From an uncultured bacterium (GTDB lineage Bacteria; Actinomycetota; Coriobacteriia; Coriobacteriales; Coriobacteriaceae), in contig CATWBO010000001.1 in assembly GCA_958349055.1 (NCBI GenBank), forward strand, positions 174,785 to 238,784: 64,000 nucleotides of DNA. The letters run 5' to 3'. Shown here piece by piece: positions 38,671 through 46,091 of the stretch. The position numbers were made by a program, and so were the translations under genes. How positions within the stretch are numbered: the first letter of the stretch is position 1; each line of letters begins with the position of its first letter. Under the pieces are notes generated by a model. That model ran no database searches. It was given only the letters and a program-made list of their open reading frames with translations, and was not told the DNA's origin.

Positions 38671-38706
38671 CGGCCTCGGCTGACACAATAGCGCCGACCG
38701 AGGCCG
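38671..38706. terminator. Probable terminator between M42 peptidase and mnmA
   Basis: CGGCCTCGGC pairs with GACCGAGGCCG; a pyrimidine-rich TCCTCTC follows. It can act for either converging gene. Confidence 0.5.
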
Positions 38707-38714
38707 TCCTCTCA

Positions 38715-38783
38715 AAGTTGCGGTGAAATAGGGACTGTTTGGCGGTTTTAAACGCTTAAACAGTCCCTATTTCACCGCAACTT
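38715..38783. repeat. Perfect 26-bp inverted repeat, family shared with 49738-49800
   Basis: AAGTTGCGGTGAAATAGGGA and following CTGTTT (38715-38740) are perfectly inverted at 38758-38783 around a 17-nt loop. The same arms recur, less perfectly, after the addA-like gene. Lies between converging genes. Confidence 0.9.
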
Positions 38784-38798
38784 ATAAAGGGGATGGGG

Positions 38799-39899
38799 CT
38801 ATTTGATGGCTGCCGTAACGGTGCCGCCGCCCAGGACGACGTCGCCGCGATAGACGACGACGGCTTGGCCGGGGGCGATGGCTCGTTGCGGCTCGTCAAA
38901 GGTCAGCAACATTTGCCCGTCTTCGCCGCGCGTAAGGGTCGCTGCCTGGTCTTTCTGACGGTAGCGGTACTTGGCGCCCACGCGAATGCCGCCGGCATCG
39001 AGCTCTGCCTCCATGCGGTCGGCCGGGGCGCTCCAAATCCAGTCGTTGGCCGTGAGCGCCGTGGCCGTCAGGTCCTCTGCCTCGCCCAGATGCACGGTGT
39101 TGTTGGCGGCGTCGACGCCCGTCACATACACGGGATGCGCCATCGCGACGCCCAGGCCCTTGCGCTGGCCGATGGTGTAGCGCAGCGCGCCGTTGTGGCG
39201 CCCGACCACGCTGCCGTCGCGCCACACAATGTCGCCCGGTGCAGCGGGATGTCCGCAACGGCGCTCGATATAGCCCGCGTAGTCACCGTCTGGAATAAAG
39301 CAGATGTCCTCGCTTTCTGCCTTCTTGGCGTTAACAAAGCCCTGCTCGGTGGCTATGCGGCGCACGTCGCGCTCTTTGTCTAGGCCTGCCAGCGGAAAGA
39401 TCGTGTGCGCCAGGCGCCCCTGCGTGAGCGAATACAAAAAGTAACTCTGGTCCTTTTTGGGGTCCTCGCCGCGATGCAGCTGCCAGGTGCCGTCGGGCGC
39501 CTGGCTCGTTTTGGCATAGTGGCCTGTGGCGATGTAGTCGCAGCCCATATCCAGCGCCGCATCCAGCAACGCGCCAAACTTAATATGGCGGTTGCAGATG
39601 ATGCACGGATTGGGCGTCAGCCCCTCCTGGTAGGCGTTCATAAAACGCTCGACAACGTTGCGGTCGAAGGTTTGCTGCAAGTCGAGCACATGGTGGGGTA
39701 TCCCCAGGCGCTCGGCGACGGCCTTCGCGTCAGCGATGTCGAGATCGACTTTGCTCATACCTGTTGCGGGGTCGGGCGCGGGGCAGGTGAGGCGCATGGT
39801 GGCACCGACACATTCGTAACCCTGACTTTTGAGCAGATACGCGGTCACGCTGGAATCGACGCCGCCGCTCATGGCGACGAGCACGCGCTTGTTGTGCAT
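38799..39899 (-). CDS. mnmA: tRNA 2-thiouridine(34) synthase MnmA
   Basis: 366 aa. PP-loop SGGVDSS (11-17) binds ATP; catalytic cysteines are C99 in TPNPCIICN and C200 in SEDICFIP, the usual Cys pair; the target-recognition segment GRHNGALRYTIGQRKGLG follows. It thiolates U34 of tRNA-Lys, -Glu and -Gln, using sulfur relayed from cysteine desulfurase. Start ATG follows AAGGAGA. It lies 180 bp downstream of cysK on the same strand, separated by a terminator. Confidence 0.96.
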   Translation of the reverse strand: MHNKRVLVAMSGGVDSSVTAYLLKSQGYECVGATMRLTCPAPDPATGMSKVDLDIADAKAVAERLGIPHHVLDLQQTFDRNVVERFMNAYQEGLTPNPCIICNRHIKFGALLDAALDMGCDYIATGHYAKTSQAPDGTWQLHRGEDPKKDQSYFLYSLTQGRLAHTIFPLAGLDKERDVRRIATEQGFVNAKKAESEDICFIPDGDYAGYIERRCGHPAAPGDIVWRDGSVVGRHNGALRYTIGQRKGLGVAMAHPVYVTGVDAANNTVHLGEAEDLTATALTANDWIWSAPADRMEAELDAGGIRVGAKYRYRQKDQAATLTRGEDGQMLLTFDEPQRAIAPGQAVVVYRGDVVLGGGTVTAAIK

Positions 39900-39928
39900 G
39901 GGGAGGTTCTCCTTGGTGGCATGTGGCC

Positions 39929-39967
39929 AAAAAAGAAAAGCGGCGCGGGAGGCTGGTTCCGCGCCGC
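39929..39967 (-). terminator. Terminator of cysK (minus strand)
   Basis: On the minus strand GCGGCGCGGAA pairs with TCCCGCGCCGC and is followed by TTTTCTTTTTT. Lies between cysK and mnmA, 30 bp before the mnmA start, so the two are probably separate units. Confidence 0.85.
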
Positions 39968-40079
39968 AGACATTGTAGCAAGTTCGGGCGTCCTGTGGGA
40001 CACCCTGTTGGGATGAGCTCAGGCTGCCAGAAGAGAGGGGAGACCGGCGTGCCTTGGACTCGTTCTAAGAACGAGAGCT

Positions 40080-41018
40080 CTAGTCCTGGAAGAGTGCCGT
40101 GGACAGGTAGCGCTCGCCGGTGTCGGCGAGCAGCGCCACGATGGTCTTGCCCTCGTTCTCGGGGCGCTTGGCCAGCTGCAGTGCGGCCCACACGGCGGCG
40201 CCGGACGAAATGCCCACGAGCACGCCCTCCTTGTGGCCCACGGCGCGGCCGGTGGCAAAGGCGTCGTCGTTCTCGACGGGGATGATCTCGTCATAGACCT
40301 GGGTATCGAGGACGTCGGGCACAAAGCCGGCACCGATACCCTGGATCTTGTGCGGGCCGGCCTGGCCCTTGGAGAGCACCGGGGAGGTGGCGGGCTCGAC
40401 GGCGACGACCTGAATCTGGGGGTTTTGCTCCTTGAGGAACTCGCCCACGCCGGTCACGGTGCCGCCGGTGCCAACGCCGGCGACGAAGATGTCGACCTTG
40501 CCGTCGGTGTCATCCCAGATCTCGGGGCCGGTCGTGGCCTTGTGGATGGCCGGGTTCGCGGGGTTCACAAACTGGCCGGCGATGATGCTGTTGGGGGTCT
40601 CCTTCTGCAGCTCTTCGGCCTTGGCGATAGCGCCCTTCATGCCTTTGGAGCCGTCGGTGAGCACGAGCTGTGCGCCGTATGCCTGCATCAGCTTGCGGCG
40701 CTCGACGGACATGGTCTCGGGCATGGTGATGATCACCTTGTAGCCGCGGGCGGCTGCCACGGAGGCGATACCGACGCCGGTGTTGCCGCTCGTGGGCTCG
40801 ATGATGGTGTAGTCGCCGCCGCGCACGAGTTTGCCGGCCTTCTCGGCCTCGTCGATCATGTTCTTGGCGACGCGGTCCTTAACGGAGCCGGCGGGGTTGA
40901 AGTACTCGAGCTTGACGAGCACACGTGCCTTGAGGTCCTCGTCGGCCTCAAAGTGGGTGAGCTCCAGAAGCGGGGTGTGGCCGATAAGCTGATCGATGGA
41001 CGTGTAAACCTTGCTCAT
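40080..41018 (-). CDS. cysK: Cysteine synthase A (O-acetylserine sulfhydrylase)
   Basis: 312 aa. PLP-binding K47 in NPAGSVKDR, the substrate loop PTSGNTGVGIA, the phosphate loop GVGTGGTVTGVG, and the C-terminal VGISSGAA. It makes cysteine from O-acetylserine and sulfide in the cytoplasm. Start ATG follows GGAGG. It is transcribed from a strong promoter (-10 at 41126, -35 at 41149) with a composite palindrome in the initial transcribed region, divergent from the Rrf2 regulator that likely controls it. Confidence 0.96.
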   Translation of the reverse strand: MSKVYTSIDQLIGHTPLLELTHFEADEDLKARVLVKLEYFNPAGSVKDRVAKNMIDEAEKAGKLVRGGDYTIIEPTSGNTGVGIASVAAARGYKVIITMPETMSVERRKLMQAYGAQLVLTDGSKGMKGAIAKAEELQKETPNSIIAGQFVNPANPAIHKATTGPEIWDDTDGKVDIFVAGVGTGGTVTGVGEFLKEQNPQIQVVAVEPATSPVLSKGQAGPHKIQGIGAGFVPDVLDTQVYDEIIPVENDDAFATGRAVGHKEGVLVGISSGAAVWAALQLAKRPENEGKTIVALLADTGERYLSTALFQD

Positions 41019-41077
41019 GATGAACCTCCAAAGTGTTCAAGTTGCTGGTTGCCGGGTGAATGACGATGTTTCTTATT

Positions 41078-41115
41078 AGCTAAACCCACAAACCTTATAG
41101 GTTGTTCGTTTAGCT
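41078..41115. promoter_or_regulatory. Composite palindrome, candidate Rrf2-regulator operator
   Basis: AGCTAAAC (41078-41085) is inverted at 41108-41115, and inside it AACCT-TAT-AGGTT is a second palindrome. It lies just downstream of the cysK -10 box, where a bound repressor would block cysK. Assigned to the adjacent Rrf2 gene by position. Confidence 0.6.
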
Positions 41116-41125
41116 GTTGAAAAGC

Positions 41126-41154
41126 ATAGTAGACACTAAAGCCTACTAATGCAA
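41126..41154 (-). promoter_or_regulatory. cysK promoter
   Basis: Minus strand TTGCAT (41154-41149) and TACTAT (41131-41126) separated by exactly 17 bp. Confidence 0.7.
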
Positions 41155-41207
41155 TAGGAAAAAGATATTTATTGCAAGATGATTAACACGCTGGACTGGA
41201 ACGGGAG

Positions 41208-41235
41208 TTTTCAAAACCAATTTTTCGGCTAGAAT
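41208..41235 (+). promoter_or_regulatory. Promoter of the Rrf2-family gene
   Basis: TTTTCA (41208-41213) and TAGAAT (41230-41235) with a 16-bp spacer, 37 bp before the start codon. Confidence 0.5.
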
Positions 41236-41271
41236 TTCTACGGACTTAATGACCGAAAGGCAGCACTATAT

Positions 41272-41700
41272 ATGTTGGTTTCTACTAAGGGCAGGTATGC
41301 CCTGCGCGTTATGGTCGACCTGGCCGAGCACCAGGCGGCCGGTCGCATTCCGCTCAAAGAGATTGCGGCGCGTCAGGGTATTTCTGAGAAGTACCTCGAG
41401 AACATTCTGGCCACGCTCGTGCGCGCCAATATGCTCTCGGGCATGCGCGGCAAGGGTGGCGGCTATGTGCTTACGCGCCCGCCCGAGCAGTACACGGTGG
41501 GCGAGATCTTGCGCCTGACCGAGGGCAGCCTGGCGCCGGTCGCCTGTCTGGATGGCGACTGCAAGGGTTGCTCGCGATCTGATGAGTGCCCCACGCTCGA
41601 CGTGTGGAAGAATCTGGACAAGCTCATCAACGACTACCTCGACGGCGTGACGCTCGATGCGCTCGTCGCCCCCAACGAGGGCTACGACTACGTCATCTAA
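41272..41700 (+). CDS. Rrf2-family transcriptional regulator (IscR/CymR-like)
   Basis: 142 aa. N-terminal winged helix (MLVSTKGRYALRVMVDLA, recognition region ISEKYLENILATLVRANML) and the wing GMRGKGGGYVL. The C-terminal half holds four cysteines, C92, C97, C100 and C106 (ACLDGDCKGCSRSDEC), similar to the Fe-S-binding cysteines of IscR, whereas CymR lacks them. It could sense Fe-S status or bind CysK as CymR does. It is divergent from cysK with a palindrome between them, which points to control of sulfur metabolism. Which of the two roles applies cannot be settled from sequence. Confidence 0.88.
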   Translation: MLVSTKGRYALRVMVDLAEHQAAGRIPLKEIAARQGISEKYLENILATLVRANMLSGMRGKGGGYVLTRPPEQYTVGEILRLTEGSLAPVACLDGDCKGCSRSDECPTLDVWKNLDKLINDYLDGVTLDALVAPNEGYDYVI

Positions 41701-41769
41701 CCCACGCCTGTCATGTGGGGACAGGGTGGAAATGGCAGATTCTCTCGCCCTTTGAGACTTGGCAAATAA

Positions 41770-41810
41770 GAAGGCCGCCCATTTTTTTGCGATGGGCGGC
41801 CTTCGTTTTG
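41770..41810. terminator. Bidirectional terminator
   Basis: GAAGGCCGCCCAT pairs with ATGGGCGGCCTTC; T-runs on both sides serve the Rrf2 gene and the converging membrane-protein gene. Confidence 0.9.
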
Positions 41811-41844
41811 GGCTGTTGAGACGGGCGCGGCCGGAATGGCCGTT

Positions 41845-42210
41845 TTAGCCCTCAGCGATGCTGTCGAGGATGCTGCGCATGATGGATACCAGGATGCTGC
41901 CCATAAAGGCCGATCCAAAGCTGGCGATGGAGATGCCCGCGCCCAGCAGATTGGCCGACAGGTAGCTGGCCAGCTCGAGCATAAAGCTGTTGACTACGAG
42001 CTGAAAAATACCCAGCGTAATGATCGTGAGTGGCAGCGAGATGACCGTCAGGAACGGCTTGACGAGCGAATCGACGATGTTCAGGAACAGTCCCACGAAG
42101 GCGAAACAGACCCAGGCCTCGGCAAAACCGAAGGGCTGAATGCCGGGGACGAGAAACGTTGCGATCGCGATGGCGATCGAGGTAAAGAGCCAGTTAAGCA
42201 TAAAGCGCAT
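41845..42210 (-). CDS. Phage-holin-4-2-like (PF04020) small membrane protein
   Basis: 121 aa from ATG 42210 (AAAGGAT upstream); the frame is open 45 codons further without a ribosome binding site. Four hydrophobic segments, starting MRFMLNWLFTSIAIAIATFLVPGI, then FVGLFLNIVDSLVKPFLTVISLPLTIITLGIFQLVVNSFML in family-typical form (the NxxxKP...LPxxxxTLGxFxxxxN pattern). Despite the domain name this is a chromosomal membrane protein family of unknown function; no phage genes are nearby. Confidence 0.85.
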   Translation of the reverse strand: MRFMLNWLFTSIAIAIATFLVPGIQPFGFAEAWVCFAFVGLFLNIVDSLVKPFLTVISLPLTIITLGIFQLVVNSFMLELASYLSANLLGAGISIASFGSAFMGSILVSIMRSILDSIAEG

Positions 42211-42532
42211 GGTGTGAATCCTTTCTTGCGCAGGGCGTGGTGAGGGAGCGTGAGGGGCACATGCCTTTGCAACTTGGATGGGCGCGGGGCACGGCTCTGT
42301 TTGGACGCCCATTGTCTCAGATATTCGTGGAGCTTGCGTGCGCATTCGGTTTCAAAACGGCGTTCGTCCTAGAAAACGCGCCGCTGGCAGAGAGTTTTGT
42401 CGCTTTAGTTTGGTGGTGTGCTAAACTGCTACGGGCAAAAGCCACAGGCGTTGCCCTATTGCATAGAACGGGCGAACGATGCCCGATGTCAGTATCAACT
42501 TCGATGCCTTTTGGCGGGTTTGGCGGTGATCG
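42211..42532. other. Divergent intergenic region
   Basis: About 320 bp between the small membrane protein and the TrpR/YerC-type gene. A loose palindrome TTTAG...CTAAA lies at about 42408-42427 and could be an operator for the downstream regulator; nothing else is recognised. Confidence 0.3.
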
Positions 42533-42832
42533 ATGAATATCGAGAACATGTTTGACAAGCCTGATGTCAAGCAGCTGGTCCACGCATTTAGTCTTTTGGA
42601 TGACGAGAAGGATATCCAAGCGTTTTTGACCGATATCTGCACGCCGCGCGAGATCTGCGATCTTTCGCAACGTCTGCAGGTTGCGCGCTATCTGGATGAG
42701 GGCGAGCCTTATGTTGAGGTTCAGGCCCGCACCGGCGCTTCGTCCACTACGGTGAGCCGCGTTTCAAAGGCGCTCAACGGCGAGTACGGCGGCTATCGCA
42801 AGATCCTCATTAAGCTGGAGGATGGCGAGTAG
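42533..42832 (+). CDS. TrpR/YerC/YecD-family regulator
   Basis: 99 aa. Matches the YerC/YecD group of TrpR-like proteins: DKPDVKQLVHAFSLLDDEKDIQAFL, DICTPREICDLSQRLQVARYL and the helix-turn-helix TGASSTTVSRVSKALNGEYGGY. Function in the family is not well defined; related to TrpR by fold, DNA target unknown. The ribosome binding site is weak. A terminator follows, so it is a single-gene unit. Confidence 0.88.
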   Translation: MNIENMFDKPDVKQLVHAFSLLDDEKDIQAFLTDICTPREICDLSQRLQVARYLDEGEPYVEVQARTGASSTTVSRVSKALNGEYGGYRKILIKLEDGE

Positions 42833-42858
42833 GCCAGCGGCAACAAACGAATTGCGCA

Positions 42859-42885
42859 GAACCGTCCCTTCGGGGGCGGTTTTTT
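42859..42885 (+). terminator. Terminator after the YerC-type gene
   Basis: AACCGTCCC pairs with GGGGGCGGTT, one bulge, then TTTTT. Confidence 0.8.
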
Positions 42886-42989
42886 GATCCTTTGGGGACG
42901 GAGGAAATCTGTTGGCGTGGGGCAAATCTGTCCGCGTGGGCGGGTAGGATGGATGCATTGATTATTGCGAACAGTTTGAGCGGAGGACC

Positions 42990-45900
42990 ATGCCTGTTCG
43001 AATCTATACCACCAATGCCGGCACGGATTTGAGCGATGCCGAGTCGGCGCTGCTTGCCGACCTTATTGCCCGCCACGGGCGTGCCGTGCTGCTGGCGCCA
43101 ACGTTTGCCGAGCTCGACCTGTGCCGTCATGATGCGGCGGAAGCCGGCGTTTCGCTGGGTATTGACTACAAGATGCCTACATCGTGGCTTCGCTCGCTTT
43201 GGGAGCTTTTGGGCGACGGGCGCGGTTTCGTCGACAACCTGCAGCGCCAGATGCTGTTTTCGGACATGGTAGCGCGTCTCGACGACGCCGACCTGCAGCC
43301 ACTTTCGTGCAGCCAGGGCACAGTGCGCATGCTCGCGCGTATGGCCCGCGATGTGCTGCCAGGTGTGGCAGGGACAGGTGCCGAGCGTTGCTGCGACAAC
43401 GTTTGCAAGCCCAAGCCCAAAAGCGACGCCGAGGCTCGCGTGTTTGAACTTTTGTGCGCCTATGCGTGCGGCTTGGACCGTCGAGATATGGTCGAGCCCT
43501 GCGAGGCAGCTGACATTATGGCCGGTGCCCTGGCCGATAACCTGCCGGCGTGCACCCGCGCCGTTTGTGTACGCGGCGTCACGTCATTTACGTATAGCCT
43601 GCTCGAGCTGCTGTCCGCCGTGGCAAACAACGGGGGAGAGGTCGTCGTGCTGCTTGCCCGCGAGCAGGCGGCGATGCGCGAGGACCTGGCTGCCGCCTTT
43701 GATGCCCGCGGTGTGCTGTTTGAGGCCGCCCCGTTGGGGGAGAACGCCGGCGCGTCCGAGACCGCTTCTGCGCCTGCCGCTCAGCCTATTTTTATAGAGG
43801 TGGCCGGCCCCCATGCCCGCGCCCGCGCTTATGTGGATGCTCTTGAGAACCTGGTCGCGGCATGTGAGGAGTCCGTGTCGCGCGACGGCGCCGCGACAAA
43901 CTCCGACCCCACGCGTGTGCTCGTTGTTTCCGCCCGGGCACCCCAGCTGTTCGGCGAACTCGCTGCCCGTTTGGCGGCGCGTCACATTGCGGCCGAGACG
44001 ACTGAGTTCACGGCGTTTTCCCAATCCATTGCGGGCAGGCAGTTTGCGGCGCTTGCCGGCCTGATCGAGCGCATGAAGGCCGCCGATGAGTTCACGGTGT
44101 CAAAGACCGAATGGTGGCCCGCTCCAGAGCTTACCGACTGGATTTATAGCCCGCTTTCGGGTGCCGACGCCGCGAGCGCCCGCGGCTTCGACAAGAACAT
44201 GCGCCTGTCGCGCAACAAGACCACTGCGGGCGTCAAGAGCCTGCTGCAGAGCGTGCAGGGCCAGGTGAGGGGCGCCCGCAAGGCCGCCAGCGACGATAAC
44301 TGGTTTAAGAATGTGCCGTGCGTGGTCTCGGACGTGTTTCAGGCGCTGTGGCGTGACAAGCCCGTGACGGCGCTCAAGGCCATGCTTGCCGTTGCCGAGG
44401 CGTTGCCCGATCGCTCGCTGGGCAGCTTGGATGGCCAAGCCCGTCGCCAGGCGGAGGTGGCTCTGCTGCGCCACGTCATCGACATCCTTATGAACGATGC
44501 TCGCGCGCTCGACGTATCGCAGGCCGCGACCGTGCCCGTGCTCGATGGCATTCGCACCAAGGTGGACAAGCGTAGCACCGCCTACGATTACGAGACCTAC
44601 GAGGTTGACCGTGCGCCACGTGCTCAGGTTCGTTTTGCTTCGCTTGCCGATGCGGCGGCTCTGCGCCCCGGCAGCTACGATGCCGTGCTGTTTGCCGATG
44701 TCGATCTGGACAGCTATCCGCTCTCGCACGAGGAGGGACCGCTGGCCACGCTGACGGCCGAGTTAGATCGCAGCGGTGTGACGCTTGAGCCTGCCGCCTT
44801 GTTGCGCGTACGCTTTGGTCGCGCGATGCAAGCGGCACGCGGTCCGGTTGCGCTCGCTCGTGTGACCCACGATCGTCAGGCGCGCGAGTGCTACCCGGCT
44901 GCCGTGTGGACCGAGTTGCGGGCACATGCCGAGGCCGCTGGCGCCGCCAAGGTTGCGTGCGTGGGCGAGGGCGGTATCGTCGCCGATTTTGATCCAGCGG
45001 CCGGCGAGGGCATCGAGTGTAGGCGAGCTGCGTGCGAGGCTCCTCAGCATTTGAGTGAGTCGGCTGTGCCGTACCTGGTCCTGCGCCGTCGCGATGGCGA
45101 GGGCGAGGATGCGCCGCTGGTGCCGCGCCTGACGTCCGCCTCGCAGATTGAGGCGTACTCGACGTGCCCGTTGTGCTGGTTCGTGTCGTATCGCGTGAAG
45201 CCCCAGTCCATTGATGCGGGCTTTGGAAATATGGAGAAGGGCAACTTTGTCCACGATGTGCTGGAGCACCTCCATGCCCGCCTGCCCCAGGAGGGCATGG
45301 AGCGCGTGACACCCATGAATCTGCCGCGCGCGAAGGAGCTGCTGCACGAGGTCTTTGCCGAGACCCTGGCCGAGCACGCCGGCAAGCGCGGTACCGAGGG
45401 CCCGCTGGTGCCGCTCTCCCCGGTGGAGGAGCGCCAGGTGGCCGAGATTTTGCCGCAGCTGGAGGGCGTGCTTGCCTACGAGTCCGAGGCGCTCGCGCCC
45501 TTCGCGCCGCGCTACCTGGAGTTTGCGTTCAACGAGCTCCGGGTCGAGTATGCCGGTTGGCCACTCGGTGGGCGCATCGACCGCGTTGACGTGGATGCCG
45601 AGAATCGCGCCGTGGTAATCGACTACAAGCATCGTTCGGGTGTCGAGGAGTTTAAACTCGCCGACCCCACGGTGCGCGACGAGGAGTCGGGCGAGGCCCC
45701 CATCGACGACCCGCGCTGGCTGCCGCCCCATACCCAGACGCTCATCTACGCACAGGCCATGCGTCGGGCGCTGGGCCTAGATACCCATGCTGCGCTCTAT
45801 TTTTCGACCAAGGGTGGCAAGCCCGCGCTGCGCGGTGCGGCGAGCGCCGAGTTGCTTGAGGAAGAGCGTGGTGACGGCCGCATCCCGGGGCTTAAGAAGG

Positions 45901-46088
45901 GCTTTCCCGGCGAGGGCGGCAGCATGGACTTCGATGCGCTGCTCGATCGAGTGGAGACCGGCATTGCCGAGCGTCTGCGCGAGCTCGAGGCAGGCAACGT
46001 TGCCGCCGTCGACCCGACGTCGGCTCAGGCCGCGCATGCGCGCTGCTCGTATAACCACGAAGGAACGTTTGTAAGGAGGGACGTGTAG
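42990..46088 (+). CDS. addB: AddB/RecB-like PD-(D/E)XK nuclease protein
   Basis: 1032 aa. N-terminal ~650 residues resemble the inactive helicase-like half of AddB: there is no Walker A motif. The C-terminal RecB-type nuclease domain has the core D864 in GGRIDRVDV and D878/K880 in VIDYKH. AddB proteins hold a 4Fe-4S cluster with four Cys; here C726 and C729 (CPLCWF) are visible plus one Cys near the C-terminus (RCSYN), so the cluster is uncertain. Directly followed, 3 bp later, by the AddA-like gene. Together they should resect double-strand breaks. Confidence 0.8.
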   Translation: MPVRIYTTNAGTDLSDAESALLADLIARHGRAVLLAPTFAELDLCRHDAAEAGVSLGIDYKMPTSWLRSLWELLGDGRGFVDNLQRQMLFSDMVARLDDADLQPLSCSQGTVRMLARMARDVLPGVAGTGAERCCDNVCKPKPKSDAEARVFELLCAYACGLDRRDMVEPCEAADIMAGALADNLPACTRAVCVRGVTSFTYSLLELLSAVANNGGEVVVLLAREQAAMREDLAAAFDARGVLFEAAPLGENAGASETASAPAAQPIFIEVAGPHARARAYVDALENLVAACEESVSRDGAATNSDPTRVLVVSARAPQLFGELAARLAARHIAAETTEFTAFSQSIAGRQFAALAGLIERMKAADEFTVSKTEWWPAPELTDWIYSPLSGADAASARGFDKNMRLSRNKTTAGVKSLLQSVQGQVRGARKAASDDNWFKNVPCVVSDVFQALWRDKPVTALKAMLAVAEALPDRSLGSLDGQARRQAEVALLRHVIDILMNDARALDVSQAATVPVLDGIRTKVDKRSTAYDYETYEVDRAPRAQVRFASLADAAALRPGSYDAVLFADVDLDSYPLSHEEGPLATLTAELDRSGVTLEPAALLRVRFGRAMQAARGPVALARVTHDRQARECYPAAVWTELRAHAEAAGAAKVACVGEGGIVADFDPAAGEGIECRRAACEAPQHLSESAVPYLVLRRRDGEGEDAPLVPRLTSASQIEAYSTCPLCWFVSYRVKPQSIDAGFGNMEKGNFVHDVLEHLHARLPQEGMERVTPMNLPRAKELLHEVFAETLAEHAGKRGTEGPLVPLSPVEERQVAEILPQLEGVLAYESEALAPFAPRYLEFAFNELRVEYAGWPLGGRIDRVDVDAENRAVVIDYKHRSGVEEFKLADPTVRDEESGEAPIDDPRWLPPHTQTLIYAQAMRRALGLDTHAALYFSTKGGKPALRGAASAELLEEERGDGRIPGLKKGFPGEGGSMDFDALLDRVETGIAERLRELEAGNVAAVDPTSAQAAHARCSYNHEGTFVRRDV

Positions 46089-46091
46089 ACC

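Noticed and set aside
41845..42210. Prophage remnant because of a holin-like protein
   Set aside because: The PF04020-type family is a common chromosomal membrane family, and no phage structural, integrase or lysis gene is nearby.
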